NCBI GenBank assembly: GCA_020629965.1
Contig: JAHDCG010000026.1
Location: forward strand, 1 to 55,830
Direction: 5' to 3'
DNA length: 55,830 nucleotides
Origin: Saprospiraceae bacterium
GTDB taxonomy: Bacteria > Bacteroidota > Bacteroidia > Chitinophagales > Saprospiraceae
A program made the translations under genes and the position numbers. Every line of letters starts with the position of its first letter. Position 1 is the stretch's first letter. Shown one piece after another: positions 39,715-48,455 of the stretch. The notes below the pieces were generated by a model, which saw only the letters and a program-made list of their open reading frames with translations, was not told the origin of the DNA and ran no database searches.

Positions 39715-41950
39715 CCAACAACTCCTTAATCCGCCGCATCGCCGCCTGATTTTTCTCCTGATAAATCGCATCCAAAATATCATTCCTGCCGCGCTCCGTC
39801 AAATGAAAAGAAATCGGGGCTTCAAAATTATCCGAACCGGGACGGTAGGTCAGTTGCACAATGTCGATATTTTCCTCGCCCAAAACATCGTAAAGCAAGC
39901 CGAAATTATTGTCGTTTTCGTAAGACTGTAAGTTAATGACCTGCCCCGCAATGCCGAGCGGACTCAACAAGCTGCCGAACACGCCCGTATTATTGCTCGG
40001 CGTAATGTCCGTATCGCGGTCGTTTCCGTTGACCTGTACGAGTACGATGCCGTCCGTATTTTCCCGAATCCAATCTTTGTAAACGTGCAAAAAACGCACG
40101 GCGGACTTCAAACCGAAATTATCGCGAAAGCCCGCATCGACCATTTCTATCTGCGGGTCGGTCGGTAGAAAAACGTTGGGCAGAATGTAAGGAAAAGTCG
40201 CATTGGCGCGCAGAGCCGTCGTAAAACGCAAATTTTTACTGTCTTGCTCCGCGAATAATCGCCCGAAATCCACCGCGTCGATGTCGATGGCATCGGGATT
40301 TTTGAGGGCGGCGGGCGGTGCCATCATAAACGAAACGCCCTGCGGCGAAATGACCATGCGCCGACCGTCATTGACGACCGAGGGCGTGAAATACATCATC
40401 GGTATTTCGGCGTTTTGCTCGGGCGTACCGTAGTCGCAGAGGTTTTTACCGAAAACGTTTTCCGTGTTTTCGTTCAGTTGTTTTTCAAAAATGTAGCCTC
40501 GGTCTTTGACGTAAGAATGCCCGTTGGTTTCAAAAGTCAAAAAAGGCATAAATAAATCATTACCGGCAATGGAGACGGCGACCGAATTGAGTAAATCTTT
40601 GGAAATATTGTCGATGTGCCGCCCGGCGTAAATATCGGGTTGCAAGCCCTGTTTTTTGCGCAGCAGCAGCTCGCGGTAATACGCCGTACCAATCATGCCG
40701 CCGGAAGCACCCGCCATCAGGGTCGTGTGTCGAGTAAAGGCACCGTCGGTAAATTTATCGGTGTGCTGCAAAACCTGTACCGCCCAGACCGCCGCTTTCA
40801 GCCCGCCGCCCGTTACACAATAAACGACCATTTTCGGTTTTTTGCCGGGTTTTGCGACGCGCTTTTTCCAATTATTCAGAATGGCTTCCGTGTTTTTATA
40901 GTCTTCCGTGATGTTTGCGAGCGAGCAGATTTCTTTCAGCCGCGCGTGACTGTATTCAGCTTTTTCGATTTCATAATCGAGTCCGTAAGCCTTGTTTTTG
41001 TGGTTAAAATATTCTTTGCTCGTGATGAAATTAACCGCTATCGCAAACAGCAACAGCACCGTCAATCGCCACCGACTGAACCAATAAGAAACCGCTCCGA
41101 CAAAGGCGCACAGCAAGCTGCAAATCAGAAAAATACTCGCTGCCGCCGGAATACGAAACGCCGGATATTCGACCAACATACCGAGCAAAATCAACAGGAA
41201 AAAACTCAACAACTGCATTACCAAAGCATTGATGTGGTTTTGCTTAAATACGCCCAGCAGCAGCCGAATATCGTAGTGCGCCACCGAACGCACCAAGCGC
41301 GGGCGCAGCGTCAAACTCAAATAGGTATCGACGCGCCACTTCGTTTTTTCGGATTTGATGTCTTCGATACTGACCTTGCGATTGCCCGGATTGAGTTCGC
41401 GGGCAAGGTTGGGCGGCAGGCTGCTGCGTCGCTTCGGATAGTTTTGAATGTCTTTATTTAAAAATTGAAAATACACCGAGGTAATCAACAGCAAAACCAC
41501 GCTGCCGACCAAAAATCCCGCACAATTCACCAACACATTGCCGAAGGTGCTGTACATAAAATGATTTTCGAAGCGCACGTGCAACAGCATCAACAGCAGC
41601 GCAAAGGCGAGGGGCAGCAGACTGTTATTCAGGCAAAATTTGGTAAAAGGTTTTTCCAAAGAAGCTAAAAAAGGAAAGTGGTGCGCATTGAGCAAATAGC
41701 AGGTGACATTCCAGGAAATGTACAGCCCGCCGTAGGCTAAACCCAAAATAAAAAAGCTCCAAAAACCGACATTGCCGAGGTATTCGGGAGCGACGAAGAG
41801 GAGTTGCAACCCGTAGCTTTCGCCTAAGTTGCCGGTCAAAAAAAGTGTCAGCAGCAGCCAAACAAACAACAACAGCAGATTACTCCGCAGGTGCAACAGC
41901 AGCAACTGCACGGGAAAAGAGTAAAAAATGTCGTTGAGTTTTTTGCGCAA
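39710..41950 (-). CDS. Patatin-like phospholipase with N-terminal membrane domain
   Basis: A 746-residue protein. Residues 1-315 hold about seven hydrophobic segments (near 15-40, 60-82, 108-125, 135-163, 240-260, 268-290, 296-310), with a polar loop at 165-235. The C-terminal lipase domain has the oxyanion loop TGGGLKAAVW (380-389), nucleophile elbow GASGGM (Ser416) and the catalytic Asp in VDAGFRDNFG (DAG instead of DGG). It probably cleaves acyl lipids at the cytoplasmic membrane. It stands alone on the minus strand. A cruciform-like repeat lies upstream at 41988-42052. Confidence 0.88.
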   Translation of the reverse strand: MRKKLNDIFYSFPVQLLLLHLRSNLLLLFVWLLLTLFLTGNLGESYGLQLLFVAPEYLGNVGFWSFFILGLAYGGLYISWNVTCYLLNAHHFPFLASLEKPFTKFCLNNSLLPLAFALLLMLLHVRFENHFMYSTFGNVLVNCAGFLVGSVVLLLITSVYFQFLNKDIQNYPKRRSSLPPNLARELNPGNRKVSIEDIKSEKTKWRVDTYLSLTLRPRLVRSVAHYDIRLLLGVFKQNHINALVMQLLSFFLLILLGMLVEYPAFRIPAAASIFLICSLLCAFVGAVSYWFSRWRLTVLLLFAIAVNFITSKEYFNHKNKAYGLDYEIEKAEYSHARLKEICSLANITEDYKNTEAILNNWKKRVAKPGKKPKMVVYCVTGGGLKAAVWAVQVLQHTDKFTDGAFTRHTTLMAGASGGMIGTAYYRELLLRKKQGLQPDIYAGRHIDNISKDLLNSVAVSIAGNDLFMPFLTFETNGHSYVKDRGYIFEKQLNENTENVFGKNLCDYGTPEQNAEIPMMYFTPSVVNDGRRMVISPQGVSFMMAPPAALKNPDAIDIDAVDFGRLFAEQDSKNLRFTTALRANATFPYILPNVFLPTDPQIEMVDAGFRDNFGLKSAVRFLHVYKDWIRENTDGIVLVQVNGNDRDTDITPSNNTGVFGSLLSPLGIAGQVINLQSYENDNNFGLLYDVLGEENIDIVQLTYRPGSDNFEAPISFHLTERGRNDILDAIYQEKNQAAMRRIKELLE

Positions 41951-41987
41951 TTAGTTGAATTGAAAAAATTAGAGTGTGTAACCCGTT

Positions 41988-42052
41988 CGTAGCGTCGAAT
42001 TTATTCGACAGGCTATTTTAATTTTAGCAGGTCGGTTAAAACCGACGCTACG
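41988..42052. repeat. Cruciform-type palindromic repeat with two inner hairpins
   Basis: The outer arms CGTAGCGTCG and CGACGCTACG are exact complements. Inside lie two separate palindromes, GTCGAATTTATTCGAC and GTCGGTTAAAACCGAC, giving a three-way-junction shape. It sits between divergent genes. It resembles REP/BIME-type interspersed elements; no second copy is in this window. Confidence 0.8.
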
Positions 42053-42208
42053 ATATGCATTCACCGACTTGTCAGACATTCAAAAATTAAAAGTCCAAAT
42101 TACTACAGATAACGAATTGAAACGCCGTTTTTATAAAAGCAAAACAAGAAAAATTTCATAATTCCGGAAAAGGAGTGAAAATGTCGTCGGTTTCGTACCT
42201 TCGCGGTC

Positions 42209-43147
42209 GTGAAAATCCAATATTTACCGAATCCAAAAATAGATAAAATTGCTTGGGATGCTGCGGTCGCTGCCGCCGCCAACGGGCAAATTTACGCTTA
42301 CAGTTGGTATTTGGACTGCATGGCGGAAAATTGGGGGGCACTGGTCAGCGAAAATTACGACTACCTGATGCCGCTGCCGTGGAACGGAAAATGGGCGGGC
42401 GTCAAGCAAATTTATCAGCCGCCGTACACGCAGCAGCTCGGCGTTTTCGGAAAAGAAAAGCCGACGCCGGAAATTATCGACCGATTTCTGCAAAGTATTC
42501 CGTCCGAATTTCGCTACGTGCATTTGAATTTAAACGAAGCCAATGCCGATTTTTCCGCGCCCGGTTTTTCCGTGCGCGACAAACGCAACATGCTTTTAGA
42601 CCTCTCGGACGACCACGAAACCATTCACAAACGCTATCGAAAAACGCTCAGGCATTGCATTCGGAAGGCAGGAAATGAGTTGCATTTTGTAAAAAATCGT
42701 CTCGCTCCGAATGAATTGGTAAAGCACTACCGAGAGCACCTCGGGCAAAAAATCGGCTACCCGGAGGCGGTGTACGAGAGCATGGAAAAGCTGATACAAA
42801 CGACACTCGATAAAAAATGCGGCGATATTTTTTCGGTGCATTTTGCGGATGAAAGTTTGGCAGCGGCACTTTTCGTACCTTACAGTCACGGGCGGGTCGT
42901 GCATCTTTTCGGTCCGGTTTTGCCGGCGGGAAAGGAGATTTACGCGAGTCATTTTTTGGTGCATAATGTCATCAAACACTTCTCCGGGCAAGATTTAATT
43001 TTCGATTTTGAAGGCACGGAAATTCCGTCGATTTATATTTTCTTTCGCGGTTTTCGCCCGAAGGAGGTGAGTTTTCCGGTTATCGTCAAAGATAATTTTC
43101 CGCTTTGGATTAAGGCTGTGCAGGCGGTGCGGGAGAAGTTGAAGTAG
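42209..43147 (+). CDS. FemAB/GNAT-like acyltransferase
   Basis: A 312-residue cytosolic protein, apparently starting with GTG at 42209. The two-lobed GNAT pattern is visible: an N-terminal lobe with ANGQIYAYSWYLDCMAENWG and PLPWNGKWAGVKQIYQPPYT, and a C-terminal lobe with RNMLLDLSDDHETIHKRYRK, AAALFVPYSHGRVVHLFGP and FDFEGTEIPSIYIFFRGF. This fits the FemAB-related (Acetyltransf_6) group that transfers acyl or aminoacyl groups in peptidoglycan or polysaccharide synthesis; the substrate is unknown. A degenerate -7 box (TACCTTCG) ends about 10 bases before the start. Confidence 0.75.
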   Translation: MKIQYLPNPKIDKIAWDAAVAAAANGQIYAYSWYLDCMAENWGALVSENYDYLMPLPWNGKWAGVKQIYQPPYTQQLGVFGKEKPTPEIIDRFLQSIPSEFRYVHLNLNEANADFSAPGFSVRDKRNMLLDLSDDHETIHKRYRKTLRHCIRKAGNELHFVKNRLAPNELVKHYREHLGQKIGYPEAVYESMEKLIQTTLDKKCGDIFSVHFADESLAAALFVPYSHGRVVHLFGPVLPAGKEIYASHFLVHNVIKHFSGQDLIFDFEGTEIPSIYIFFRGFRPKEVSFPVIVKDNFPLWIKAVQAVREKLK

Positions 43148-43171
43148 TCACCTTGCTTTCATTTAGAAAAA

Positions 43172-43253
43172 AGGTACGAGGCACTTGTTTTTGAAAAATG
43201 CGGAAAAAGACCGAAACACTCCGTTCTGTTTTTGAGAAAAGTGCCCCGTACCT
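43172..43253. repeat. 82-bp hairpin element in the leader of the ABC exporter gene
   Basis: AGGTACGAGGCACTT (43172-43186) pairs with AAGTGCCCCGTACCT (43239-43253), one G-T-type mismatch. Inside is GCGGAAAAAGA, also found (as its complement) in the 162-bp elements. It lacks their CGTAGCTACGG centre, so it may be a shortened relative. The spacer to the exporter start at 43279 is 25 bases. Confidence 0.65.
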
Positions 43254-43278
43254 AAACAGATATAAACAATCCATCCGT

Positions 43279-45093
43279 ATGCAGTTTTTTCGTCTGCTCA
43301 CATACATCAAAAACTACAAACCGTGGGTCGCGGGGCATATCGTCAGCAGTTTGCTGATGGTGTTTTTTTCGGTGGCGAGCATACCGGCGTTAATTCCGTT
43401 TTTGAGCCTACTTTTCGGCACGACGGAAACGGTAAACGTGCGACCGGCTGAAGGGGTGAATTCGGAAAACTTCGAGGCTTGGATAAATTTTTACGTCAGT
43501 AATCTCATCGAAACTTACGGCAAAGAAACCACGCTGCTGTATCTCTGCGTCGGTATCATTTTGATTTTTGCGGGGAAAAATCTGTTTCGCTATTTAGCAC
43601 TTTTCTTCATGTCGCCGGTGCGCAACGGCATCGTGCGCGACATTCGGCAGAATCTGTTTCGCAAGACTTTGAGTCTGCCGCTCGCCTACTTTTCCGAAGA
43701 GCGCAAAGGCGACATCATGTCGCGCGTGACCTCGGATGTGCAGGAAATCGAGTGGAGCATTCTGAACGTTTTAGAGACGACAATACGCGAGCCGCTGCTG
43801 ATTATCGGGGCGTTGAGTTTTATGTTTTACGTCAGTCCGAAGCTGACTTTTTTCGTTTTCGGGCTGCTGCTTTTTACCGGTCTCATCATCGGCGGTATCG
43901 GTAAGACTTTGAAAAAACACAGCCGTGATATTCAAAATTTACTCGGAAATTTGGTGAGCATTTTGGAGGAGGCACTGGGCGGCGCGCGCATTATTAAAGG
44001 CTTTACGGCGGAAAAATATCAGGAAGCAAAATTTGCGGAGCAGAACAATGCCTACCGCCGCACGCTGACGCAGATGCTGTGGCGACGTGATTTAGCCTCG
44101 CCGCTGACCGAGACTTTGGGCGTTTGCACGGTAGCGATTTTGATTTGGTACGGCTTCAAACAAGTCAACGGCGGTGCGCTGTCGGTGGCGACTTTTTTCA
44201 GCTTTTTGTACGCTTTTTTTACAATTATCGAACCCGCGAAAAAATTCAGTTCAGCGGCTTACAACATTCAAAAAGGCATGGCGGCGGTGGAGCGGGTAAA
44301 TGAAATTATGTACGCCGAAAGCAGTATTGTCGAGAAACCGAACGCCGCAGCGGTGACGGAATTTCAAGAAAAAATCGTATATAAAAACGTCACTTTTCGT
44401 TACAAAAATGCGGACAGAAATGCTTTAAAAAAGGTAAATCTGACACTGCAAAAAGGAAAAATTACGGCACTCGTCGGGGCGAGCGGCGCCGGAAAATCAA
44501 CGATGGCGGATTTGTTGCCGCGCTTTTACGATGTGACGGAAGGCGCAATTTTACTGGACGGAAAAGACTTGCGCGATTATAAAATCAAAGACCTGCGGCA
44601 GTTGCTCGGCATCGTCTCGCAGGAAGCGGTTTTATTTAACGATACCATTTATAACAACATCGTATTCGGCGCAAAAAACGTGACGCAAGCGCAAACGGAA
44701 CAAGCGGCACGCATCGCAAATGCCCACAATTTCATCCTGCAAACGCCCGACGGCTACCAAACCAACATCGGTGACCGAGGCACAAAACTCAGCGGCGGAC
44801 AGCGACAAAGACTGACCATCGCCCGCGCCGTACTGAAAAATCCGCCGATACTGATTTTGGATGAAGCGACCTCGGCCCTGGACAGCGAGTCGGAGCAGTT
44901 GGTGCAGGAAGCACTGGAAAAATTGATGCAAAACCGAACTTCCTTGGTTATCGCGCACCGACTTTCGACGATAAAAAGTGCGGATGAAATCGTCGTTTTT
45001 GTGGAGGGGAAAATTGTAGAGCGCGGGACGCATGAGGAACTTTTGGGGCGGGAGGGGATTTATAAACGATTGATTGAAATGCAAGGAAGTTAG
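43279..45093 (+). CDS. MsbA-type ABC exporter (fused TMD-NBD)
   Basis: A 604-residue half-transporter. The start at 43279 (MQFFRLLTYIKNYKPWVAGH) is chosen over an in-frame ATG at 43198 because that one lies inside a hairpin element. Six membrane helices span about 1-310. The nucleotide-binding domain has Walker A GASGAGKST (about 400-408), Q-loop IVSQEA, signature LSGGQ (504-508), Walker B LILDE (525-529) and H-loop His about 560 (IAHRLS). Homodimers of this family flip lipid A or export drugs; lipid A-core flipping is plausible given its MsbA-like form, but is not proven. Confidence 0.92.
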   Translation: MQFFRLLTYIKNYKPWVAGHIVSSLLMVFFSVASIPALIPFLSLLFGTTETVNVRPAEGVNSENFEAWINFYVSNLIETYGKETTLLYLCVGIILIFAGKNLFRYLALFFMSPVRNGIVRDIRQNLFRKTLSLPLAYFSEERKGDIMSRVTSDVQEIEWSILNVLETTIREPLLIIGALSFMFYVSPKLTFFVFGLLLFTGLIIGGIGKTLKKHSRDIQNLLGNLVSILEEALGGARIIKGFTAEKYQEAKFAEQNNAYRRTLTQMLWRRDLASPLTETLGVCTVAILIWYGFKQVNGGALSVATFFSFLYAFFTIIEPAKKFSSAAYNIQKGMAAVERVNEIMYAESSIVEKPNAAAVTEFQEKIVYKNVTFRYKNADRNALKKVNLTLQKGKITALVGASGAGKSTMADLLPRFYDVTEGAILLDGKDLRDYKIKDLRQLLGIVSQEAVLFNDTIYNNIVFGAKNVTQAQTEQAARIANAHNFILQTPDGYQTNIGDRGTKLSGGQRQRLTIARAVLKNPPILILDEATSALDSESEQLVQEALEKLMQNRTSLVIAHRLSTIKSADEIVVFVEGKIVERGTHEELLGREGIYKRLIEMQGS

Positions 45094-45099
45094 GTGACG

Positions 45100-45120
45100 G
45101 GTGGTAGGTGGTAGGTGGTG
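45100..45120. repeat. Heptanucleotide array GGTGGTA (3 units)
   Basis: GGTGGTA, GGTGGTA and GGTGGTG are contiguous, starting seven bases after the ABC exporter stop codon. The spacer to the next gene shows nothing else. Confidence 0.75.
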
Positions 45121-45227
45121 ATCGGCAGGCGGAGTTTCTCAACGCTTTACTGTTTTCATGACAAAGTTATCAATTTGACAAATGGAATTTTGGATAATTT
45201 AAATGTATTTCGATAGCAAAAACACAC

Positions 45228-46040
45228 ATGGCAAAAAAGAAAAAAAGAGAGTTTCAGCGACCGATGCGTCCGCGTCCGTTCGGCAAGCCGGAAGAGGGTG
45301 AAACGACTGCACCGAAAGCAGTCGATGCGCCGATGCGTTTGAATAAATTTATTGCGCACGCGGGCGTTTGTAACCGACGGGCAGCGGCGGAATTGGTCAA
45401 AAGAGGAGAGATAAAAGTAAACGGCGCCGTGCAAACCAATCCGGGTTATGCGGTGCAGCCGGCGGATATAGTTTTGTATAAAGACAGCCCGCTCAAACCG
45501 GAAGAAAAGCTCGTTTATTTATTGATGAATAAGCCGAAAGATGTGATTGCTGCGCCGACCGAGGACGAAACGCAGCGCACGGTACACGACATAACGGGCG
45601 ATAAAATCAAGGAAAAAGTACAGGCGGTCGGCAGCTTGGCAGATGCGGAAACGGGCTTACTGCTGTTGACCAACGATGAAATTTTACTGAAAAAATTAGC
45701 GCAGCCGCAGCAAAAAATTACGCAGTTTTTTCAGGTAACGACGGGCAAACCGGTGACTGCGGAAGATTTAAAAAAAATACGCAACGGAGTGACTTTGGAC
45801 GGTGAAGTCATGCGCGTCGTTAATGCAGATTTAATCAAAAATACTAAACAAAATGAGGTCGGAATCGGTATTGAACAGGAACGACCCGGAGTCGTGCGGC
45901 GTATTTTTGAGCATTTGGGTTATGAGGTTTTGAAAGTTGACAGAGTTTACTATGCCGGGTTGACGAAGAAGGATTTACCGCGCGGTTGGTTTCGACATTT
46001 GACAGAAAAGGAAGTGATTATGTTGAAGCATTTTACATAA
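45228..46040 (+). CDS. RluB/RsuA-family protein with degenerate active site
   Basis: A 270-residue protein: basic N-terminal tail, S4 RNA-binding domain (about 36-82; MRLNKFIAHAGVCNRRAAAE) and a pseudouridine synthase fold (about 95-265). Active relatives have GRLDxxTxGLLLLTND with catalytic Asp and, further on, KxYxV with an active-site Tyr. Here the first reads GSLADAETGLLLLTND (Ala138 at the Asp position, Ser for Arg) and the second KITQFFQV (Phe168 for Tyr). The RNRQVRRM segment is also altered (ERPGVVRRI). The frame is intact, so this looks like a binding-only paralogue rather than a dead gene. A true RluB may lie elsewhere in the genome. Confidence 0.88.
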   Translation: MAKKKKREFQRPMRPRPFGKPEEGETTAPKAVDAPMRLNKFIAHAGVCNRRAAAELVKRGEIKVNGAVQTNPGYAVQPADIVLYKDSPLKPEEKLVYLLMNKPKDVIAAPTEDETQRTVHDITGDKIKEKVQAVGSLADAETGLLLLTNDEILLKKLAQPQQKITQFFQVTTGKPVTAEDLKKIRNGVTLDGEVMRVVNADLIKNTKQNEVGIGIEQERPGVVRRIFEHLGYEVLKVDRVYYAGLTKKDLPRGWFRHLTEKEVIMLKHFT

Positions 46041-46135
46041 ATCTCTACGCTGATTTTTAGGATTTTATAAGATTTTATTGAGCGCAGCGAAATCCCGCAC
46101 CTTGGTCGGGACGCTGATTTTTAAATTTGATTTTT

Positions 46136-46492
46136 ATGAGCAAACTTTCTCTTTGTCCCGACAGTCCGAATTGCGTTTGCACTTTGGCAAATGAAACACC
46201 CAAAAAGCGCATGGAGCCTTTGCAGTATGCGGGCAATATGTCCGAAGCGAAAGAAAAACTGCGGCAACTTGTACTTGCCTTAGGAAATACTACCGAAGAA
46301 AATCAAACGGAAAATTACCTTTATTTTTCTTTTAAAACGCGCATCGGCGGCTTCATCGACGACGTGGAATTTGAATTTGCTGACGACAAAAAAGTCATTC
46401 ATTTTCGGTCGGCATCGCGGGTCGGTTATTCGGATTTGGGCGCGAATAAGCGACGGATGAAAAAAATAAGGCGGCTGTGGGAAAAATCATAA
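46136..46492 (+). CDS. DUF1499 family protein
   Basis: A 118-residue protein, taken to start at ATG 46136; a start three codons earlier is possible. It matches the DUF1499 outline: N-terminal CPDSPNCVCT, then YLYFSFKTRIGGFIDDVEFE and VIHFRSASRVGYSDLGANKRRMKKIR at the end. Function unknown; no signal peptide seen. The upstream spacer (46041-46135) carries two ACGCTGATTTTTA words and a GCGAAATCCCG word also seen near 310. A bidirectional terminator follows. Confidence 0.88.
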   Translation: MSKLSLCPDSPNCVCTLANETPKKRMEPLQYAGNMSEAKEKLRQLVLALGNTTEENQTENYLYFSFKTRIGGFIDDVEFEFADDKKVIHFRSASRVGYSDLGANKRRMKKIRRLWEKS

Positions 46493-46496
46493 GCGT

Positions 46497-46541
46497 AAAT
46501 AAAAACGGTCTGCATGAAATTCATGCAGACCGTTTTTATTT
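46497..46541. terminator. Bidirectional intrinsic terminator
   Basis: A stem of about 20 bp, centred on GCATGAAATTCATGC, has A- and T-run flanks and separates the convergent DUF1499 and DUF4382 genes. Confidence 0.9.
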
Positions 46542-46559
46542 GTACTAAATCGGGAAAAC

Positions 46560-47516
46560 TTAGGGCAAAATTCCGATTGCTGTCACATTGACGGAAAGAC
46601 TTGCATTGGCCGCAACGCTGACGTTGTTTAAGTCCAAACCGAGGCTGCCGAGTAAACTCAATTCTAACTCACCCGCTGCCTCACGGTCGCCGTCGCTGTC
46701 GGGAGCTTCGTAGGCAATAAAGTGCAACTCGTAGTCGCCTTCTTCCAAAAATGCGATGGTGTAATTGCCGTCGGCGCGGACGATTGCGCTCGTGACGGCG
46801 TTTCTGAATTCGATTTCGCCGGAGCCTTGTCCGCTCAGTTCCGTGTCACGGTCGTAGGTGCCGCGTTCGTAGGCATAGACGACTACGCGGCTGCCGAATT
46901 GAGAACTGTTTTCTACCTCACCGTTGACCGTCCCGGTTTCGGATTTAGTGACGACGCGCACCGAGCTGTTCAGTTCGTTGTCGGAGGTAAATTGATAGCC
47001 CTCGTCTTCCGTACTGCGGATAGCTTTTCTGACGTCGAAGTCCATGACCACGTTAGTCGTTTGCTCGGCGGTGACAGTGAAGTTACCGGTCAGTTCGAGC
47101 GTATTGTCAGCCGAGGCCGCGAGGGCTTCTTTTTCGCCGCCGTCCAAAAGAACATAGCAGCCGGGCGCATTGCCGGAGGCGTCGGTTTCGTAGTCGAGTA
47201 CGAGTTCTAAGCTGCTGTAAGTGCCGGCTTCGAGTTCGGTGCTGCCCAAGATTTCGGTATTACCGTTTTGCAGGGCGAGCAAATCTACAGTTTGTTTGAC
47301 TTCTAAATTTGAGATGGCTCTGCCATCCACTTTTACGGCGGTGACAGTCACGAATGCGCCTTGCACGTTGGCGTTGTCGATGGGTGCGTCGGTGATTTCA
47401 AAACGAGCTTCGCCGCTCAGAGTCGGTTCTGCGGGTTCGTCTTCGCATTGTACAAACAACACGGAAAAAGAACAAAGCAGCAGCAGACCGAAGAAATTTA
47501 ATTTCAAGGATTTCAT
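46560..47516 (-). CDS. DUF4382 lipoprotein
   Basis: A 318-residue lipoprotein with lipobox FVQC (Cys24). Residues about 35-185 fit DUF4382: ARFEITDAPIDNANVQGAFV, VTAVKVDGRAISN, TVDLLALQNGN, LEAGTYSSLELVLDYE, ending in FDVRKAI. The C-terminal third is a carboxypeptidase-regulatory-like or Ig-like strand set (TVNGEVENSSQFGSRVVVYA, ADGNYTIAFLEEGDYELHF). It is an envelope protein of unknown role. A GACTGAA/TTCAGTC hairpin (47557-47573) lies about 40-57 bases upstream of the start. Confidence 0.87.
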   Translation of the reverse strand: MKSLKLNFFGLLLLCSFSVLFVQCEDEPAEPTLSGEARFEITDAPIDNANVQGAFVTVTAVKVDGRAISNLEVKQTVDLLALQNGNTEILGSTELEAGTYSSLELVLDYETDASGNAPGCYVLLDGGEKEALAASADNTLELTGNFTVTAEQTTNVVMDFDVRKAIRSTEDEGYQFTSDNELNSSVRVVTKSETGTVNGEVENSSQFGSRVVVYAYERGTYDRDTELSGQGSGEIEFRNAVTSAIVRADGNYTIAFLEEGDYELHFIAYEAPDSDGDREAAGELELSLLGSLGLDLNNVSVAANASLSVNVTAIGILP

Positions 47517-47744
47517 AATTTGTGAATGATTTTAAGTGAATCGCACTCGGTATTTCGACTGAATATTTCAGTCTGATTTTAAAAAAGAGTACGCATTAAA
47601 AATGAAAAAAATGTAAAGAGGTGCTGCTATAAAAGGAAGTGAAGTTGAGATATTAGAGACTAAAGGGGGAGATAATGTCTGTTTAAAATAAATACGATAA
47701 AAGTATATGTCTTGGTTTATTCGATTGTTCAAAAAAAATAAAAA

Positions 47745-47810
47745 GTTCTTCGCTTTCCTTTTCCTCTTGTCTTACATTTAAGACCGTCGAAAAAAGAAAG
47801 CGAGAAGAAC
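47745..47810. repeat. Imperfect inverted repeat with inner hairpin
   Basis: GTTCTTCGCTTTC (47745-47757) pairs with GAAAGCG-AG-AAGAAC (47796-47810, two-base bulge). Inside is the perfect hairpin GTCTTA-CATT-TAAGAC. It lies in a 900-base gene-free region. Confidence 0.7.
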
Positions 47811-47953
47811 GATAACTCCGTTAAAACTAAATAATTTTGGATTAAGTGATTGGTCGATTGACTTGAAGTTCAAGACGGTATTGCACGCCTTGAACCCAAA
47901 TCAAAAAAGTAGTTATTGTGTGATTTGTTATATCTGAAAAAATTGCGTCGGAA

Positions 47954-48208
47954 ACCGATAATTTCTCATCGGTCGTACAGGGAGAGGGTATGGGCAGACG
48001 CTGCAAGCAACGCCCCCGTACCCCTATCGCCATGTACTGATTTACCGCTTTTGCTCCGTTGAGCAAATATATTGTGACGACCCGCAGGTCGCTGATTTTA
48101 AAAAGTAAGAGGCTTTGCGGGTGATTAGTTCGCCACCTCTTACACTTGTGGCTTTCTTTCCTTGCCAAACTTTTTTGACGAGGTATTTATTACAGTTATT
48201 AACTAAAC
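47954..48208 (-). ncRNA. Possible structured RNA or element: five consecutive hairpins
   Basis: Five hairpins follow each other: CCGAT/ATCGG (47954-47972); a long imperfect hairpin with GTACA/TGTAC ends and GGGTA-GGGC arms (about 47975-48039); TTTGCTC-CGTT-GAGCAAA (48050-48067); CGACC-CGCA-GGTCG (48078-48091); GTAAGAGG/CCTCTTAC (48105-48143). On the minus strand a TATATTTG -7 box lies at 48222-48215, which would start transcription near 48208; the -33 box is weak. Two overlapping minus-strand open frames here (47842-48168 and 48042-48230) look non-coding. There is no terminal T-run, so the 3' end is unknown. A dispersed DNA element is the alternative. Confidence 0.4.
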
Positions 48209-48395
48209 ATGCCACAAATATAGGGGGCAAAAACAGCGATTAACCCCAATTCTGATTCCAAAGCAAACATGAGGAAAAAAATGAAACGGATATTCAACAA
48301 GGCAGGTATTCAACATAACTTACTGACTTTCAATTAATTGCAATTAAACTAAAACACACTCAACTACTTTAAAAAACTGAATTTTAATTTTCCCC

Positions 48396-48436
48396 AAAAA
48401 AAAGCCCGATAACTTTCGTTACCGAGCTTTTTTTTT
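48396..48436 (-). terminator. Intrinsic terminator of the T9SS cargo gene
   Basis: A GC-centred stem with TTTC loop is flanked by eight As on the left and about nine Ts on the right, so on the minus strand it ends in eight Ts just after the stop at 48456. Confidence 0.8.
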
Positions 48437-48455
48437 CGTGAAAAATTAAGAGTCT

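Noticed and set aside
47842-48230. Two overlapping minus-strand frames of 108 and 62 codons
   Set aside because: They overlap in different frames across a chain of hairpins and show no domain or signal peptide.
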